DNA of 64,000 nucleotides. Source: Deltaproteobacteria bacterium. GTDB lineage: Bacteria > Desulfobacterota > Desulfarculia > Adiutricales > Adiutricaceae. Each line of letters starts with the position of its first letter. Position 1 is the first letter of the stretch. Below, in pieces: positions 36,655-45,106 of this stretch. The translations under genes and the position numbers were made by a program. The notes under the pieces were generated by a model. It made no database searches and had not been told where the DNA came from. It was given only the letters and a program-made list of their open reading frames with translations. Location: the NCBI GenBank assembly GCA_031264185.1, contig JAISEL010000023.1, positions 32,476 to 96,475 on the forward strand, written 5' to 3'.

Positions 36655-36833
36655 TTAACCCGGCGGATAATTATGATATATCAAATACTCCTTATTATTT
36701 ATCTATGATCACGGTATAATAATTTTTTAACCATACTACAAATAGACTATAGAAACTGCATAAATTTTTGAGTATGCTAAAGACTGAAGAAACAGAGGAT
36801 AAACTCTTTTATCATAATTATCCGCCGGGGTAA
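36655..36833. mobile_element. TA-flanked miniature transposon, copy 1 (179 bp)
   Basis: The ends are TTAACCCGGCGGATAATTA and, in reverse complement, TTACCCCGGCGGATAATTA, extending to ATTATGATA. TA is present immediately outside both ends (36653-36654 and 36834-36835). The inside is AT-rich and non-coding. Copy 3 at 53233 is nearly the same sequence in the opposite orientation, and copy 2 at 43174 is a shorter version. TA duplication is typical of IS630/Tc1-mariner-mobilised elements, although the termini differ from the local IS630. Confidence 0.85.
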
Positions 36834-37349
36834 TATGAAGCAACTTTAATGAAAAGCAATGATTATTTGGCTTCTGATAAAATGCATAGAACTTCATAAT
36901 GATATTGCAGGCGAATATCCAAAATAAGTTACCTCCATATGGACCACAAATCCCTACGGCGTTTTTTCAGTTCTGGCCTGCTTGCTAATGAACTTACTTG
37001 CACGCAGCTAAATAATAATAGAAATTTACCAACAGCACCGCCGAAATCAAGTCGTGATGTCTTGATTGTAAGCCACTGTCGGAGATAATACTGCAATCAC
37101 ATGAACGCTTACGTTTGGTAATGACTCTAGCGTCAGTTATCTTTTTTGAGATTTCCCTTCGCTGCAGTAGGAGAAAATAATTGAGTCGGCCGGATTTTGG
37201 TTTATAGCGGCGGTTAAATAAATATCCTGAAATAGTGAGAAGACATAATCTTCGGACCACTGATTTTATTCCAGGCGGCGGACTAAAGGCTTGTATTTTT
37301 GGTTTTTCAGGGCAAATTAGAGAGATATTATCTTTTTCAGCCCGGCCGA

Positions 37350-37470
37350 ACTACTTTAGCGCACATTGTCCGGTATCTTTTTCCAGACAGATGATATGAA
37401 TGCGTCCTTCCAATCAGATTTCAGGATCGTTTTGCGTCCTGTCTGTCATGATGGTACTATTTTCATAATA
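37350..37470 (-). pseudogene. Remnant of a third XRE/S24-like regulator
   Basis: About 120 bases align with the S24-like part of the regulator at 32953 (near 33095-33200), including GCACATTGTCCGGTATCTTT against GCATTGTCCGGTGTCTGTTT and the following CAGACAG block. The reading frame is broken and no HTH part remains. Confidence 0.65.
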
Positions 37471-37889
37471 TACCGGCCCATTATATAATATAGATATTGA
37501 TTTTATGATAATATTTATTTTTCTAGCTGACTTAGAATTATATTAACTAATTATTGTCATAATATACCATAATATATTAAATATATTGTATTATAGATAA
37601 AAAATTTTAAAAATTGACTTAATGGCATTTTTTATGGTTAATTTCTAAATTTTTTTGGACCAATCTTATAATTTTTTCAATTAATTTTTATCAAGATTTT
37701 GGGGAGCAATTTCATCAGCATACAAATTGACAGGTTGAAAAAACCGTCATCTGTTGCGTTGGAAGCTTGGTAGGCGTGCTGTGGCTGACATTGTAAAAAA
37801 TAACTGTTTTTTAGGAAGTCAATATCGAAAATTTTGCTCTTGGAGGTTCGAAAAGCGTTTGCTGGGGGCATTTTTGCAGATTTTTTGCC

Positions 37890-37939
37890 TGGAGCGGGAA
37901 ACGGGAGTTGAACCCGCGACTTCAACCTTGGCAAGCTTG
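37890..37939 (-). other. tRNA-Gly (GCC) 3' fragment, attachment site of an integrated element
   Basis: The minus strand reads a tRNA-Gly from the anticodon loop TTGCCAA through the GGTTG stem, the T-arm (GCGGGTTCAACTCCCGT), acceptor strand TTCCCGC, discriminator T and CCA. The 5' half with GCGGGAA and the D-arm is missing. Fragments of this kind are attachment cores left by tyrosine integrases that target the 3' half of tRNA genes. An integrase gene lies 295 bases away. The intact tRNA copy should lie at the other end of the element and is not in this window. Confidence 0.75.
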
Positions 37940-38234
37940 GGGTTGCTGGTCCAAGCCCCGTGTCCGCTCCAGTGCGGAAAGCTTACAATAATGGCCTCAG
38001 TAAACGCTTTCCGTGTTTTCCAGCGTCAAAAACCTCTCAATTCTGCTCATTTTGCTATATCTGAATTGTTTTAAATTATTATATATAACCTCCATTTTTA
38101 TTTTCGTGGTTGACACGGTGGTTGACACATAATTTTTTTAAATCCTCATCAAATTGATGGGAAAAAAGCTTAGAATTTTTTACTAAATTGCGTACATTTA
38201 TTATTATTTTTTTTTAAAACTTGGCTATTGCATC

Positions 38235-39260
38235 TTATAGCTCAAGTATATCGGCGTTTTGTAAAGCTTCTTTTACTTGAGCATTCGCCAGGTGGTAGTA
38301 GGTCGCTAAAGTTGTTTTGGGGGTTGAATGCCCCATAAGCTCGGAAACTACTTTTAAGTCTATTCCAGACTGTAATAGAGCTGAAGCATAAAAATGTCTT
38401 AAATCGTATAATCTTATCCTTCTGGTTATACCGGCTCTATCAAGCGTACTATTCCACGCTGTCTGGATTTTTTTGACTTGACTATCGTTGTATTCTATTA
38501 AGTATACTCTATTTTTATCTTTTTTGTATAAATTATGTATTTCTTCTAAGAATTTTTCTTTAACCGGCAATAATGTTCTTTTACTCTTAGTCTTAGTCCT
38601 TGTAATCCAAATGCCTTTTTTTTCATAATCGACGTCAGCCATTTTAATGGCAAATAATTCCGATTTGCCTGCTCTAACTCCAGTATTGACCATTACTTTT
38701 ATTACCCACTTAACATGGTCAGAAGACGCATCATAAATTTTTCGTAATTCTTCCTCCGTAATCAGATCCGGAGCCTGATTTTCGTTTTTTCGATCTAATT
38801 TTAGCCCTATAAAGGGATTTATTTTTATAATATTATTATCGACAGCCCATTGACATACAGTTTTACACTTTGACTTTAAGTGATTTCTAGTTATTAAAGA
38901 AGATTTTTTATCTATCATATTTTTCTCAACATCCCATAAATCTTTTAAAGTTAATTGATTAACTGGTATTTTTTCCCAATAACATTTAGAAAATATATGT
39001 TTATTGAAGAGTTTCTCTGTATTATATTTTGTATCACTGCTCATATCCTTATTGCATAAATAATTTCTAGCTAAATCATAAAAATAAATATCTTTTTTTG
39101 AAATTTCCTTCTTCCCATTTTTTAGATAATCAATTTCCCAAATCTTGGCCATTTTTTTACCATCAAGACCGCGTCCAAAATATTTCTTCTTGACGCTCCT
39201 GCTTGCTTCTTCCCTGTAAGCTACGAAGTATAAGCCATTTTTTGTCTTATGGATTGACAT
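38235..39260 (-). CDS. Tyrosine-type site-specific integrase
   Basis: A 341-residue tyrosine recombinase. The N-terminal 60 residues look like an arm-binding domain (KNGLYFVAYREEASRSVKKK), followed by a SAM-like core-binding region and the catalytic domain: first arginine in MVNTGVRAGKSELFA, then IRLYDLRHFYASALL, MGHSTPKTTLATYYH with the nucleophilic tyrosine. The sequence is AT-rich and lysine-rich, unlike the housekeeping genes, which suggests horizontal transfer. The ATG at 39260 is chosen because GAGAG lies just upstream; an earlier in-frame codon at 39284 lacks one. The gene points at the tRNA-Gly fragment, which is the expected att site. Confidence 0.9.
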   Translation of the reverse strand: MSIHKTKNGLYFVAYREEASRSVKKKYFGRGLDGKKMAKIWEIDYLKNGKKEISKKDIYFYDLARNYLCNKDMSSDTKYNTEKLFNKHIFSKCYWEKIPVNQLTLKDLWDVEKNMIDKKSSLITRNHLKSKCKTVCQWAVDNNIIKINPFIGLKLDRKNENQAPDLITEEELRKIYDASSDHVKWVIKVMVNTGVRAGKSELFAIKMADVDYEKKGIWITRTKTKSKRTLLPVKEKFLEEIHNLYKKDKNRVYLIEYNDSQVKKIQTAWNSTLDRAGITRRIRLYDLRHFYASALLQSGIDLKVVSELMGHSTPKTTLATYYHLANAQVKEALQNADILEL

Positions 39261-40233
39261 TATTCTCTCAGGTTTAGTGAACACAAAAATTTAACTTATT
39301 TCGGTGTCCGAAAAACCATTTACTGTGAATCAGTGAACATGGTGTATTTTTATTTGTACCCGCCATGCTAGGTTGTCAGCCAAGTCGTTTACGGCCAGAT
39401 CATGGCTCGGCGGTGAAACCAGAGCTGTAATTAAATCCTTACACGGGACAGAAAAAGAATAATCAGAATAAAAATGACCTCTTATTAGACTAACATGATT
39501 TCCAGCGCATTTCCAGAAAAAACATACCTTCTGTTGGAAAAATTTTGCTAGAACCTATATATGGGCAGCAAAATACCGAAAAATACAATATGTTGTCTGA
39601 TTCGTGGTAAAGTCAGCCTCTATTGGCCTATTGGCCGGTGCATCTGAGGAACTCCCCTGGCCGGTGGCTCCATTCGATGCCATTATAAGTGTCGATGCCT
39701 GCAACTAACTTTGGCTTGGCTTAAGACGACTATCTGGACAGACAGATATACTGCCACGTTACACAAATCGGACGGTTTCATGGCCGTGCCGGGACTGCAA
39801 AAAGAGTTTGGCCGGAATGTACTCCGGCCATGAAACCTTTTTGGACGGGGAAGGGTGGCTGGAACTTTCCTTTCCACAACCTGGACTGGCGGCGGACTCT
39901 CTGGGCCAAATCCGAGTCTGCGGTCACAAAAGATGATCCGGACCTCACCTTTCACCGGCGGTCCGGGACGACTGGCTGGCCTGCGACAATCCATGCGTCA
40001 TAAGCGAACGGGCTATGGCGGCCTCCGAAGACGGACAGCATTTTACCGCTCCTGCCTTAATCGCAGTATTAAATTCCCGGTCCGGGCTTAAATATCCGTA
40101 GCCGACTGACGCCAATCCATATCTTCAGGAACCAAAAAGATCCGGGCCCTTAAATAAGGACCGGGTGTTAAGTCTCAGCCAAAAAGAACTGCCGCTCTGA
40201 AGCCGAAAACCAAAACGCTTTTAGGGCGATCTT
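39261..40233. other. Gene-poor region with repeat remnants
   Basis: No supported gene. It holds a copy of the dispersed repeat (ATATGTTGTCTGATTC block, 39570-39613) and an inverted repeat with arms GGTTTCATGGCCG and CGGCCATGAAACC (39774-39786 and 39825-39837). Frames at 39700-40090 look like decayed coding sequence, but I cannot name the gene. Confidence 0.45.
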
Positions 40234-41040
40234 TTATGAACTCCCCAAAGATGTGCGCCGCCTTCTGCTTCCTTCCTTATTGTAAACTAAGGTAACGGAG
40301 ATTTCCTGGCCCACCATACTGGACGGCGGCGGCCCTAAAGAAGCCCTGGAGACAGTCTCGATGGCGCTCCTGTCCAAAATTTCACTGCCGCTGGAGACTG
40401 TCACTCTGATGCTGCTGCTCGGAATCTGGCCGTTTTTATTGACCGTAAAACGGACTTTAGTGTTCCCGGTCAGACTCTGTCTTCTGGCCTCCCGGGGATA
40501 GAATAAGCGAGCATTAACGGCCCTGCCCACAGCCGACAAGTAGGCTTTTTCCTGAGCTTCCTTTTCGGCTTTGGCTAAAGAAGCGGCCCGGCGGCCGGTC
40601 TGACCGGCTGACTGATCCCTTTGGACCGGTGGTTTGGGTCTGGGTTTGGGCGGCCGCAGCTTGGGCGGGGGAGGAACTTCTTTGGGTACCGCAACTTCTT
40701 CTTTGGCCGGCTCCGGCTCCGGGACGGGCTCCGGCACTAGTTCCGGTTCGGGTTCGGGTTCCGGTTCGGGCTCCGGTTCCGGGGCCTCGACCGGGGCAGC
40801 GGCTTCCTGCTGGGTCACTTCACGTTCGGCAATTGTCCCAAAAAGCTCGAGCCTTAGGGTATTATCGGCAATCGGAGCAGTTGCCTTGGCCCAGGACATG
40901 CTTATAGTCAATGTCCCCAGCAATAGTACGTGCCAGGCCAGAGATATGCTTAAAGCCTTTGTCAGGCTGATTTTTCCGGGCCAAAAAGACTTCGGCTTTT
41001 TTGGCTTGACTTGCTCCTTAGCCGCATCAAAGCCATTCAT
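40234..41040 (-). CDS. tonB: TonB family energy-transducing protein
   Basis: A 268-residue protein with one N-terminal membrane anchor (LTKALSISLAWHVLLLGTL), a long proline-rich periplasmic spacer with EPEPEPEPEP and PKPRPKPP repeats, and a C-terminal TonB domain (ARLFYPREARRQSLTGNTKV, VRFTVNKNGQI, LDRSAIETVSRAS) including the conserved YP near the domain start. It transmits energy from ExbB-ExbD to outer-membrane receptors. exbB, exbD and a receptor are not adjacent. The ATG at 41040 with GGAGG ten bases upstream is preferred to the first frame codon at 41112. The EP repeat is simple-sequence DNA and may vary in length. Confidence 0.88.
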   Translation of the reverse strand: MNGFDAAKEQVKPKKPKSFWPGKISLTKALSISLAWHVLLLGTLTISMSWAKATAPIADNTLRLELFGTIAEREVTQQEAAAPVEAPEPEPEPEPEPEPELVPEPVPEPEPAKEEVAVPKEVPPPPKLRPPKPRPKPPVQRDQSAGQTGRRAASLAKAEKEAQEKAYLSAVGRAVNARLFYPREARRQSLTGNTKVRFTVNKNGQIPSSSIRVTVSSGSEILDRSAIETVSRASLGPPPSSMVGQEISVTLVYNKEGSRRRRTSLGSS

Positions 41041-41726
41041 AACAACCAGACCTCCGTCAGGGAAAGAAAATATTCCAGCAATGCGCCGTACCGGCGGAGG
41101 GGGGCATTCCAAGCCGGTGCAGCCGGTAATTTACAATGTTTACTGAATTTTACCGCACTTAAGGGATCAGCACAGCGTCTCCGGAACTGAAAACCTGAAT
41201 CTTTCGCTGACCGCTTTATTATGAGCTTTCCTAATCAATTACTCTCCTGCCAGAGCTGTGGCCTGATAAATCAGGCTGGTGTCCGGCAGGTGAAAAACCG
41301 TAAGAAAACTGTCCGTTATTATATACGAATGACCTGGCCGGTAAAGAGGTCCGTCCGCCGGCCGACTTCAGAATGAAGCTGATCGTTCCGGTCCGCCCAT
41401 TCCAGAGTTCGGCCGCAGTCGCGTTCACTGGTACAATTCTCCGGCCGCCAGGCCGGCTTCTGAAACAATCGCCCGGGTCTTTCGGCCTATTTCGTACTCT
41501 TCATTTTAAAAAAAATTGATTTTTCCTCTTGACTTTCAGATTTTTTTCTGTAAGACTTTTCCTGGATAACTTATAAGGCCCAGCGAGGCTTAGTTCGTTA
41601 AATCGGTTTCAACCCTGAATTTTATTTTGACTCGCACTGGTCGGATCAATTGGGATTGTAGGCAAAGACTTATGTATATTTTATTAAAAAATATAAATGA
41701 AGTTAATTTTGCTGACCAATTAAATT
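41041..41726. other. Gene-free region ending at a sigma-54 promoter
   Basis: No supported gene. It holds the tonB promoter on its left side. AT-rich DNA at 41500-41720 leads into the promoter at 41727. Confidence 0.4.
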
Positions 41727-41742
41727 TGGCACGGAAATTGCA
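41727..41742 (+). promoter_or_regulatory. Sigma-54 promoter followed by a CT-rich initial transcript
   Basis: TGGCACGGAAATTGCA is a near-perfect -24/-12 element: GG (41728-41729), ten bases, GC (41740-41741). The bases immediately after it are CTCTCTCTCTGTCTATCTCTC, similar to the (CT) run after the promoter at 54116. The next gene starts at 41904, so the leader would be about 150 bases. Confidence 0.75.
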
Positions 41743-41903
41743 CTCTCTCTCTGTCTATCTCTCGTAGCCACTTATTCTTTAGATTCCAAACTCCTGGACA
41801 ATTTTTCCCGCCCTTTAAATCCAAAGCAGTTTTGGCAGTCCATGACTGCGATCTCTTCCATAACTGTATTCCGGACACTCAACATCAAATAGGATTGGGT
41901 TAA

Positions 41904-42305
41904 ATGAAAGAAATTGAATTAAAAATTATTCTTTATCTGCTTAATGATGACGGAATTGAATCAATACAGCCTACTTTTGATTTTTATTCTGATTTGATTC
42001 AGCATTTCAATACTTTAATTAATTGGATGAAAAATTTAGACGTAACCGCAATATCTACTTATCCTGAATACACAAAAATCAGTTACAAAATTGCATCTTG
42101 TACTGCGGTGCATCAATTTTTGCAGATGTTGCTGGCTAACGGGCGCAACAAATCTTTAAATGACGAAGATTCATCCACTGTATTTAATTTAGTTCATGAC
42201 CTTAGCAATATTTTTGTAGAAGCAAGTGATTTATTTTTACCGCAATTTGCTTCAAAAACAATGGAATTCTTAAACATATCGACCACTAAAGAGGCCTTAC
42301 ACTAA
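41904..42305 (+). CDS. Hypothetical protein, first gene of a sigma-54 unit
   Basis: A 133-residue mostly helical, acidic protein (FDFYSDLIQHFNTLINWMKN, SCTAVHQFLQMLLANGR, VHDLSNIFVEASDLFL). No signal peptide or membrane segment, and no family that I recognise. A GGATTGGG sequence precedes the ATG. It lies 160 bases downstream of a sigma-54 promoter and 13 bases before the AAA+ ATPase pseudogene. The pairing of a small helical protein with an AAA+ ATPase suggests a shared function, but none can be named. Confidence 0.6.
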   Translation: MKEIELKIILYLLNDDGIESIQPTFDFYSDLIQHFNTLINWMKNLDVTAISTYPEYTKISYKIASCTAVHQFLQMLLANGRNKSLNDEDSSTVFNLVHDLSNIFVEASDLFLPQFASKTMEFLNISTTKEALH

Positions 42306-42318
42306 TTAAATATTTATC

Positions 42319-43419
42319 TTGTCAGACAAATTAGAAAACGCAGGTTTAACAATTATGGACCGGTCTGATTTGCTCGAAAGGTTATTTAAAACCTTCAGGG
42401 AAGACAACCGCAACGGTTTTCACAGGGTCCCCGATGCGATTATCGCCGACGAAAAAGGGAAAAACCGTTTAGCCCTGGCTGAAGAATTCAGTCGGATTAT
42501 GGACAGCGGCCTAAAGGAGCGGCCTGAAGCCATTTCCGATAGGGCTGGAGAAAACAGCTGCTTATATGAGGTTATTTGCCAGGGAAAAAAATTAACCGAC
42601 CTTGTTCTTTCCGGGATAAACATGGAAAGCATTGATGAGATAATCGAAGAACATCAAAACTGGGACTTATATGCCGACAGAGGAATCTGCCCTCAACGCC
42701 GGATTTTTTATTTTACGGTCCGCCGGGATGCGGGAAGACGGCGACCGCCGGAGCCGTAGCTCTGGAACTGGGATTGCCTTTTCCATACGTGAATTACGGC
42801 GCTTTAATCAATTCATATCTGGGCTGTACTGCTAAGAATATCAAGACGGCCTTCGATTCATTCGCAGATGGGAGCTATGCCGTTGTCTTTGATGAATTTG
42901 ATACTCTGGCCGCAAGCCGGGTGCGAATCGCGGGACGTGACGGAGATGAACCGGGCAGTTAATGCTTTAATCCGGCAGACAGACAACTGTAAAGGGCGAT
43001 CTTTGATAGCCGCCGCCAACTTTGAGCAGCCTTTGGACTTCGCTGTCTGGAGGCGTTTTGACAGCACACTGAAATTCTCGCCGCCGAACCAGGAAGAACA
43101 GATTCGATTGTTTAATCTGAGGCTAAAAGAATTCGCTGGTCCGAAAAATCAAGCCAAGATTTTTTTGACAATATTACCCCGGCGGATAATTATGATAGTC
43201 TATTTCTTCATTGAATATGCCTTATGATGACTTGTTTGTATCAAAATTATCCGCCGGAGTAATACTATGTTATTTCCCCACGCCGATGCCGAAAAAGCGG
43301 CTTTTACGGCAATCAAAGAATGTATCCTGGAAGGACGGCAGGATTGCGACAAAAGCGATGTTGAATGGGCAGCTAATCGGCAAAAATCAATCGCATCGCT
43401 TAGAACAAATACGCTATGA
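42319..43419 (+). pseudogene. AAA+ ATPase, frameshifted and interrupted by a miniature transposon
   Basis: Several frames together encode one AAA+ ATPase. An N-terminal helical part comes first; then PDFLFYGPPGCGKTATAGAV (Walker A, about 42700), YAVVFDEFDTLAA (Walker B, about 42880), RDVTEMNRAVNALIRQTDN and SLIAAANFEQPLDFAVWRRF (sensor/arginine region, about 42935-43055). At 43174 the TA-flanked miniature transposon begins. After it the C-terminal helical lid continues as FPHADAEKAAFTAIKECI and ends at TGA (43417-43419). At least two frameshifts, around 42700 and 42920, would be needed to restore the frame. The gene is therefore dead as it stands. Confidence 0.82.
43174..43262. mobile_element. 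TA-flanked miniature transposon, copy 2 (89 bp, internally shortened)
   Basis: Same termini as copies 1 and 3 (TTACCCCGGCGGATAATTA at the left, ending ATTATCCGCCGGAGTAA), with TA at 43172-43173 and 43263-43264. Only about 40 bases of interior remain. It is inserted near the 3' end of the AAA+ ATPase gene. Confidence 0.82.
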
Positions 43420-43529
43420 ACTTATTATTAAAACAGGCGGCAATTGATTCCTGGCGGGAGCAGGAGAAATGTGAATTATGAACATCGGGAAGACCAGATC
43501 AGCATCTAGTAGTACAAGGAAGGTTACGG

Positions 43530-43961
43530 ATGGGGAAGCTGAACGATATTGTACTCCAAAATCATAAGCCACAGGATAGGCCCTGCAAAGTTTTTGACGG
43601 CCAGGGGCTTTATATTGAGATGCCGTATGCGGGGGCTAAAGTATGGCGATATAAATGCATGATTAAACGGGAGTGCTGTTCTGTGGCGATTGGTCATTAT
43701 CCGATGATCTCAATTGAGGAAGCCGGAAAACTTCATCAGGATGCCCTTCGGAACCTTCAGAATGGAATTGATCCAGTGGACCGGAAGAATGCCTTAGAGA
43801 CTGGTCTTCCCTCGACTCTAAAGCCGAATTTTGTTCCGGATTCGACAGGAGACCCATTTGATTCTCTTCCTGCCGAAAAGACTCTTCAAGAACTCCTGAC
43901 TGTAACTAAAAGCACTCGTAATATTCTTAAGATTCCAGACGAAGTCGGTCAATGCGGATAA
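43530..43961 (+). pseudogene. P4-type integrase, N-terminal fragment
   Basis: The 143-residue frame begins with the arm-binding (DUF4102) domain of P4-family integrases: LNDIVLQNHKPQDRPCKVFD, GQGLYIEMPYAGAKVWRYK, VAIGHYPMISIEEAGKLHQD and ALRNLQNGIDP. The catalytic domain is missing; the rest of the frame shows no R..H-R..Y pattern. It is a truncated integrase, consistent with the P4-like replication genes downstream. Confidence 0.78.
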
Positions 43962-44174
43962 CCGTATAAAAAGTGGGCCAAAAATTGATGTCCAAACATT
44001 TGGCGGAAATAACAGCTGACTGCATGAATTGAGCTGACCGAACTGATGGCTGATAGTCAGTATAAGATTAGGGTTTAAATGTAGACACCTGGCTGGAAAT
44101 TGGATGCAACGAAGCTGATTAAGCCGCTGAACTGGCTGTTAATGACTATTCCCTTCATTCTTTTGGAGCTGTAT

Positions 44175-44528
44175 ATGTTTAAAGTTGACTTTCAGCCTTC
44201 TTTTGCTTCTTTTAGCCCTAAACCTCTTACTGTCAATTTGGCGTTTTATGATGCAATTAATGCAAATAAAACTTTTGGCAGCTCTATTCTTATCGGTCTG
44301 CAATCTTGTCTTCAGGTCACTTATTCTACATCTAACTTTAAAGTAGTCGATACTAATAAAATTGTTTTCATTACAGATTTGTCTTTTGATTTTTCATCTG
44401 TTCAGATTAGTATATTTTTTGATACTTCTGTTTTTAATTTTATTGACCTTCTGCAATTTATTATTGAAGAAATTGATTCCTTAATTATTTCTTCCCTTCC
44501 TAAATATAGTCACGAATTGTTTGCTTAA
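44175..44528 (+). CDS. Hypothetical protein of the satellite-like region
   Basis: A 117-residue protein, AT-rich, phenylalanine- and serine-rich (FKVDFQPSFASFSPKPLTVN..., CLQVTYSTSNFKVV). No domain recognised and no signal peptide. The ATG at 44175 follows GGAG by seven bases; the same frame is open further upstream to a TTG at 44100. It may be a small regulator of the element. Confidence 0.5.
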   Translation: MFKVDFQPSFASFSPKPLTVNLAFYDAINANKTFGSSILIGLQSCLQVTYSTSNFKVVDTNKIVFITDLSFDFSSVQISIFFDTSVFNFIDLLQFIIEEIDSLIISSLPKYSHELFA

Positions 44529-44613
44529 GGATATCAAGTAAATTCATAATCAGCAAAAATATTAATGTCCGTTTATTGGACTTCTTCTTGCTGTTAACTT
44601 AAAAGGAAGTATT

Positions 44614-45036
44614 ATGGCGGAATCACCTTTATCGTCAGATGTAGTCCAGATTATCAGGGAAGAGATTAATTCTTCATTTCAACGCCTGGCTAGTCAAACT
44701 TCACCGATTTGGCTCACAATAATTGAGGCCGCCCAGTACAGTTCTTTTTCTGAAGCCTTTATTCGCAGCCTAATTACATCCAAAAGACTATATGTTTGCG
44801 GCCATCATAAATGCACCAGGATTTACCGGCCGCATCTGGACGAACAAATTGCCCGCGGATTCCCAGTTTTAGATTTTAAAACTCCTGCCGAAAAAGCTGA
44901 TGAAATTCTGGCCAGCAAGCCTGTATATGACTATATTCCACAGCCCAAGCCGATGCCCGCTGACAGTCGTAAGCCGAGATTGCTTAATGACTGGTCCCGG
45001 CCGAATTCGAAGCCTGGAAAGGGCATGTCAAGATAA
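44614..45036 (+). CDS. Excisionase-like HTH protein
   Basis: A 140-residue protein. Residues 32-75 (WLTIIEAAQYSSFSEAFIRS then LITSKRLYVCG and RIYRPHLDEQIARG) form an excisionase-type helix-turn-helix. The N-terminal helix (SSDVVQIIREEINSSFQRLA) may dimerise; the C-terminal 55 residues are proline-rich and disordered. An AAAGGAAG site precedes the ATG. It is the first of four genes (HTH, primase-helicase, antirepressor, primase) and would regulate or excise the element. Confidence 0.72.
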   Translation: MAESPLSSDVVQIIREEINSSFQRLASQTSPIWLTIIEAAQYSSFSEAFIRSLITSKRLYVCGHHKCTRIYRPHLDEQIARGFPVLDFKTPAEKADEILASKPVYDYIPQPKPMPADSRKPRLLNDWSRPNSKPGKGMSR

Positions 45037-45106
45037 CGATAGTGCTGGTTTTGATCCAAATTTAATATATATAGAAGTTTTGACCGTCGGCTGCAGGTCC
45101 CGGAAT

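Noticed and set aside
37754..38074. Plus-strand frame with the string GVEPATSTLA
   Set aside because: This string is a translation artefact of the reverse strand of tRNA-Gly 3' halves and is seen in many spurious protein predictions. The tRNA fragment explains it.
44577..44596. Sigma-54-like TTGGACTTCTTCTTGCTG before the HTH gene at 44614
   Set aside because: The spacing fits, but the -24 element lacks the CA after GG, so it is too weak to call.
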